A DNA stretch of 64,000 nt, from NCBI GenBank assembly GCA_009760855.2, contig WPIO01000146.1, forward strand, positions 558,001 to 622,000, given 5' to 3'. Position 1 is the first letter of the stretch. Every line of letters begins with the position of its first letter. Positions 63,811 to 64,000 of this stretch are shown one piece after another. A program made the translations under genes and the position numbers. Source of the stretch: Cristatella mucedo (Eukaryota > Bryozoa > Phylactolaemata > Cristatellidae). The notes below the pieces were generated by a model. It saw only the letters and a program-made list of their open reading frames with translations. It did no database searches and was not told where the DNA came from.

Positions 63811-64000
63811 CTGATATGACAAACTATGTGCAGGGGTGAGCTACTAAGCAATTTTTCTCAGATTAAAGGAGATATGGTAGTCCGTCACTCACACAGTTAT
63901 TAAGAAACAAAAAAGTCTCTTTTCGGCACACCGAATTGGCGAAAAGTGTTTCCTACTGTTCTCAGGTGCCATGCTACTCACTTTCTCGACTGTCCATCTT
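63811..64000. other. Unassigned end of window
   Basis: No recognised feature. The last 40 bases (CATGCTACTCACTTTCTCGA) hint at the LINE B C-terminal region, but too little is visible. Confidence 0.3.

Noticed and set aside
1-64000. CRISPR arrays, operons, rRNA genes, phage or plasmid functions
   Set aside because: No spaced direct repeats, no polycistronic gene layout and no rRNA-like sequence. All signals are those of an animal nuclear genome.

Overview
This is a stretch of animal nuclear genome. It has split coding segments with GT/AG splice signals, two single-ORF non-LTR retrotransposon families with endonuclease and reverse transcriptase domains, tRNA-derived SINEs, solo LTRs, a decayed DUF4371/hAT-type transposase and long microsatellites. 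There are no operons or ribosome binding sites. An Ig-like exon and a tyrosine-motif tail exon point to a metazoan. An invertebrate with a repeat-rich genome is my inference; I cannot name the phylum.

By my block coordinates about half of the window is two CR1/L2-group LINE families. I call them LINE A (3' end AAGCGCCT..AGAGATT..GTTCTCT, tail (ATT)n) and LINE B (3' end GCGCTATACAAAACTCTCC, tail of ATTAC/TACAT repeats). LINE B has one near full-length copy (19638-23124, minus) and a second (4418-9462, minus) split by an inserted SINE-LINE A unit. LINE A occurs only as 5'-truncated or rearranged copies. The best reading frame is 7446-8681 (plus, 411 codons, YADD intact). No copy looks able to move by itself.

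Smaller repeats ride on or interrupt the LINEs. SINE1 is tRNA-derived, about 150 bp, with the 3' end of LINE A. SINE2 is tRNA-derived, about 195 bp, with a different tail. Two LTR families are present: LTR1 (about 225-240 bp) and LTR2 (about 670-750 bp). A GC-rich repeat carries an internal CT tract. Several LINE B copies are nested hosts. The copy at 42230-45415 contains LINE A, LTR1, an inverted LINE B end and SINE2; the copies at about 49990-52310 and 58855-60995 are similar. At 61000-63810 a DUF4371/hAT-like transposase remnant is split by LINE A.

Host coding sequence is sparse. The supported candidates are exons at 3670-3891 (+, acidic tail with tyrosine motifs), 14083-14238 and 18015-18194 (+, both phase 0-0, possibly one gene), and 34195-34576 (-, Ig-like domain). 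Weaker candidates lie at 13746-13859, 17206-17272, 24204-24554 and 56670-56843. No complete host gene lies in the window.

Other structure: a roughly 1 kb imperfect inverted repeat at 15505-16480 that belongs to none of the families above, a GA array at 38932-39347 with an 88-92 bp higher-order unit, and a CA/TA/TG block at 26997-27240.
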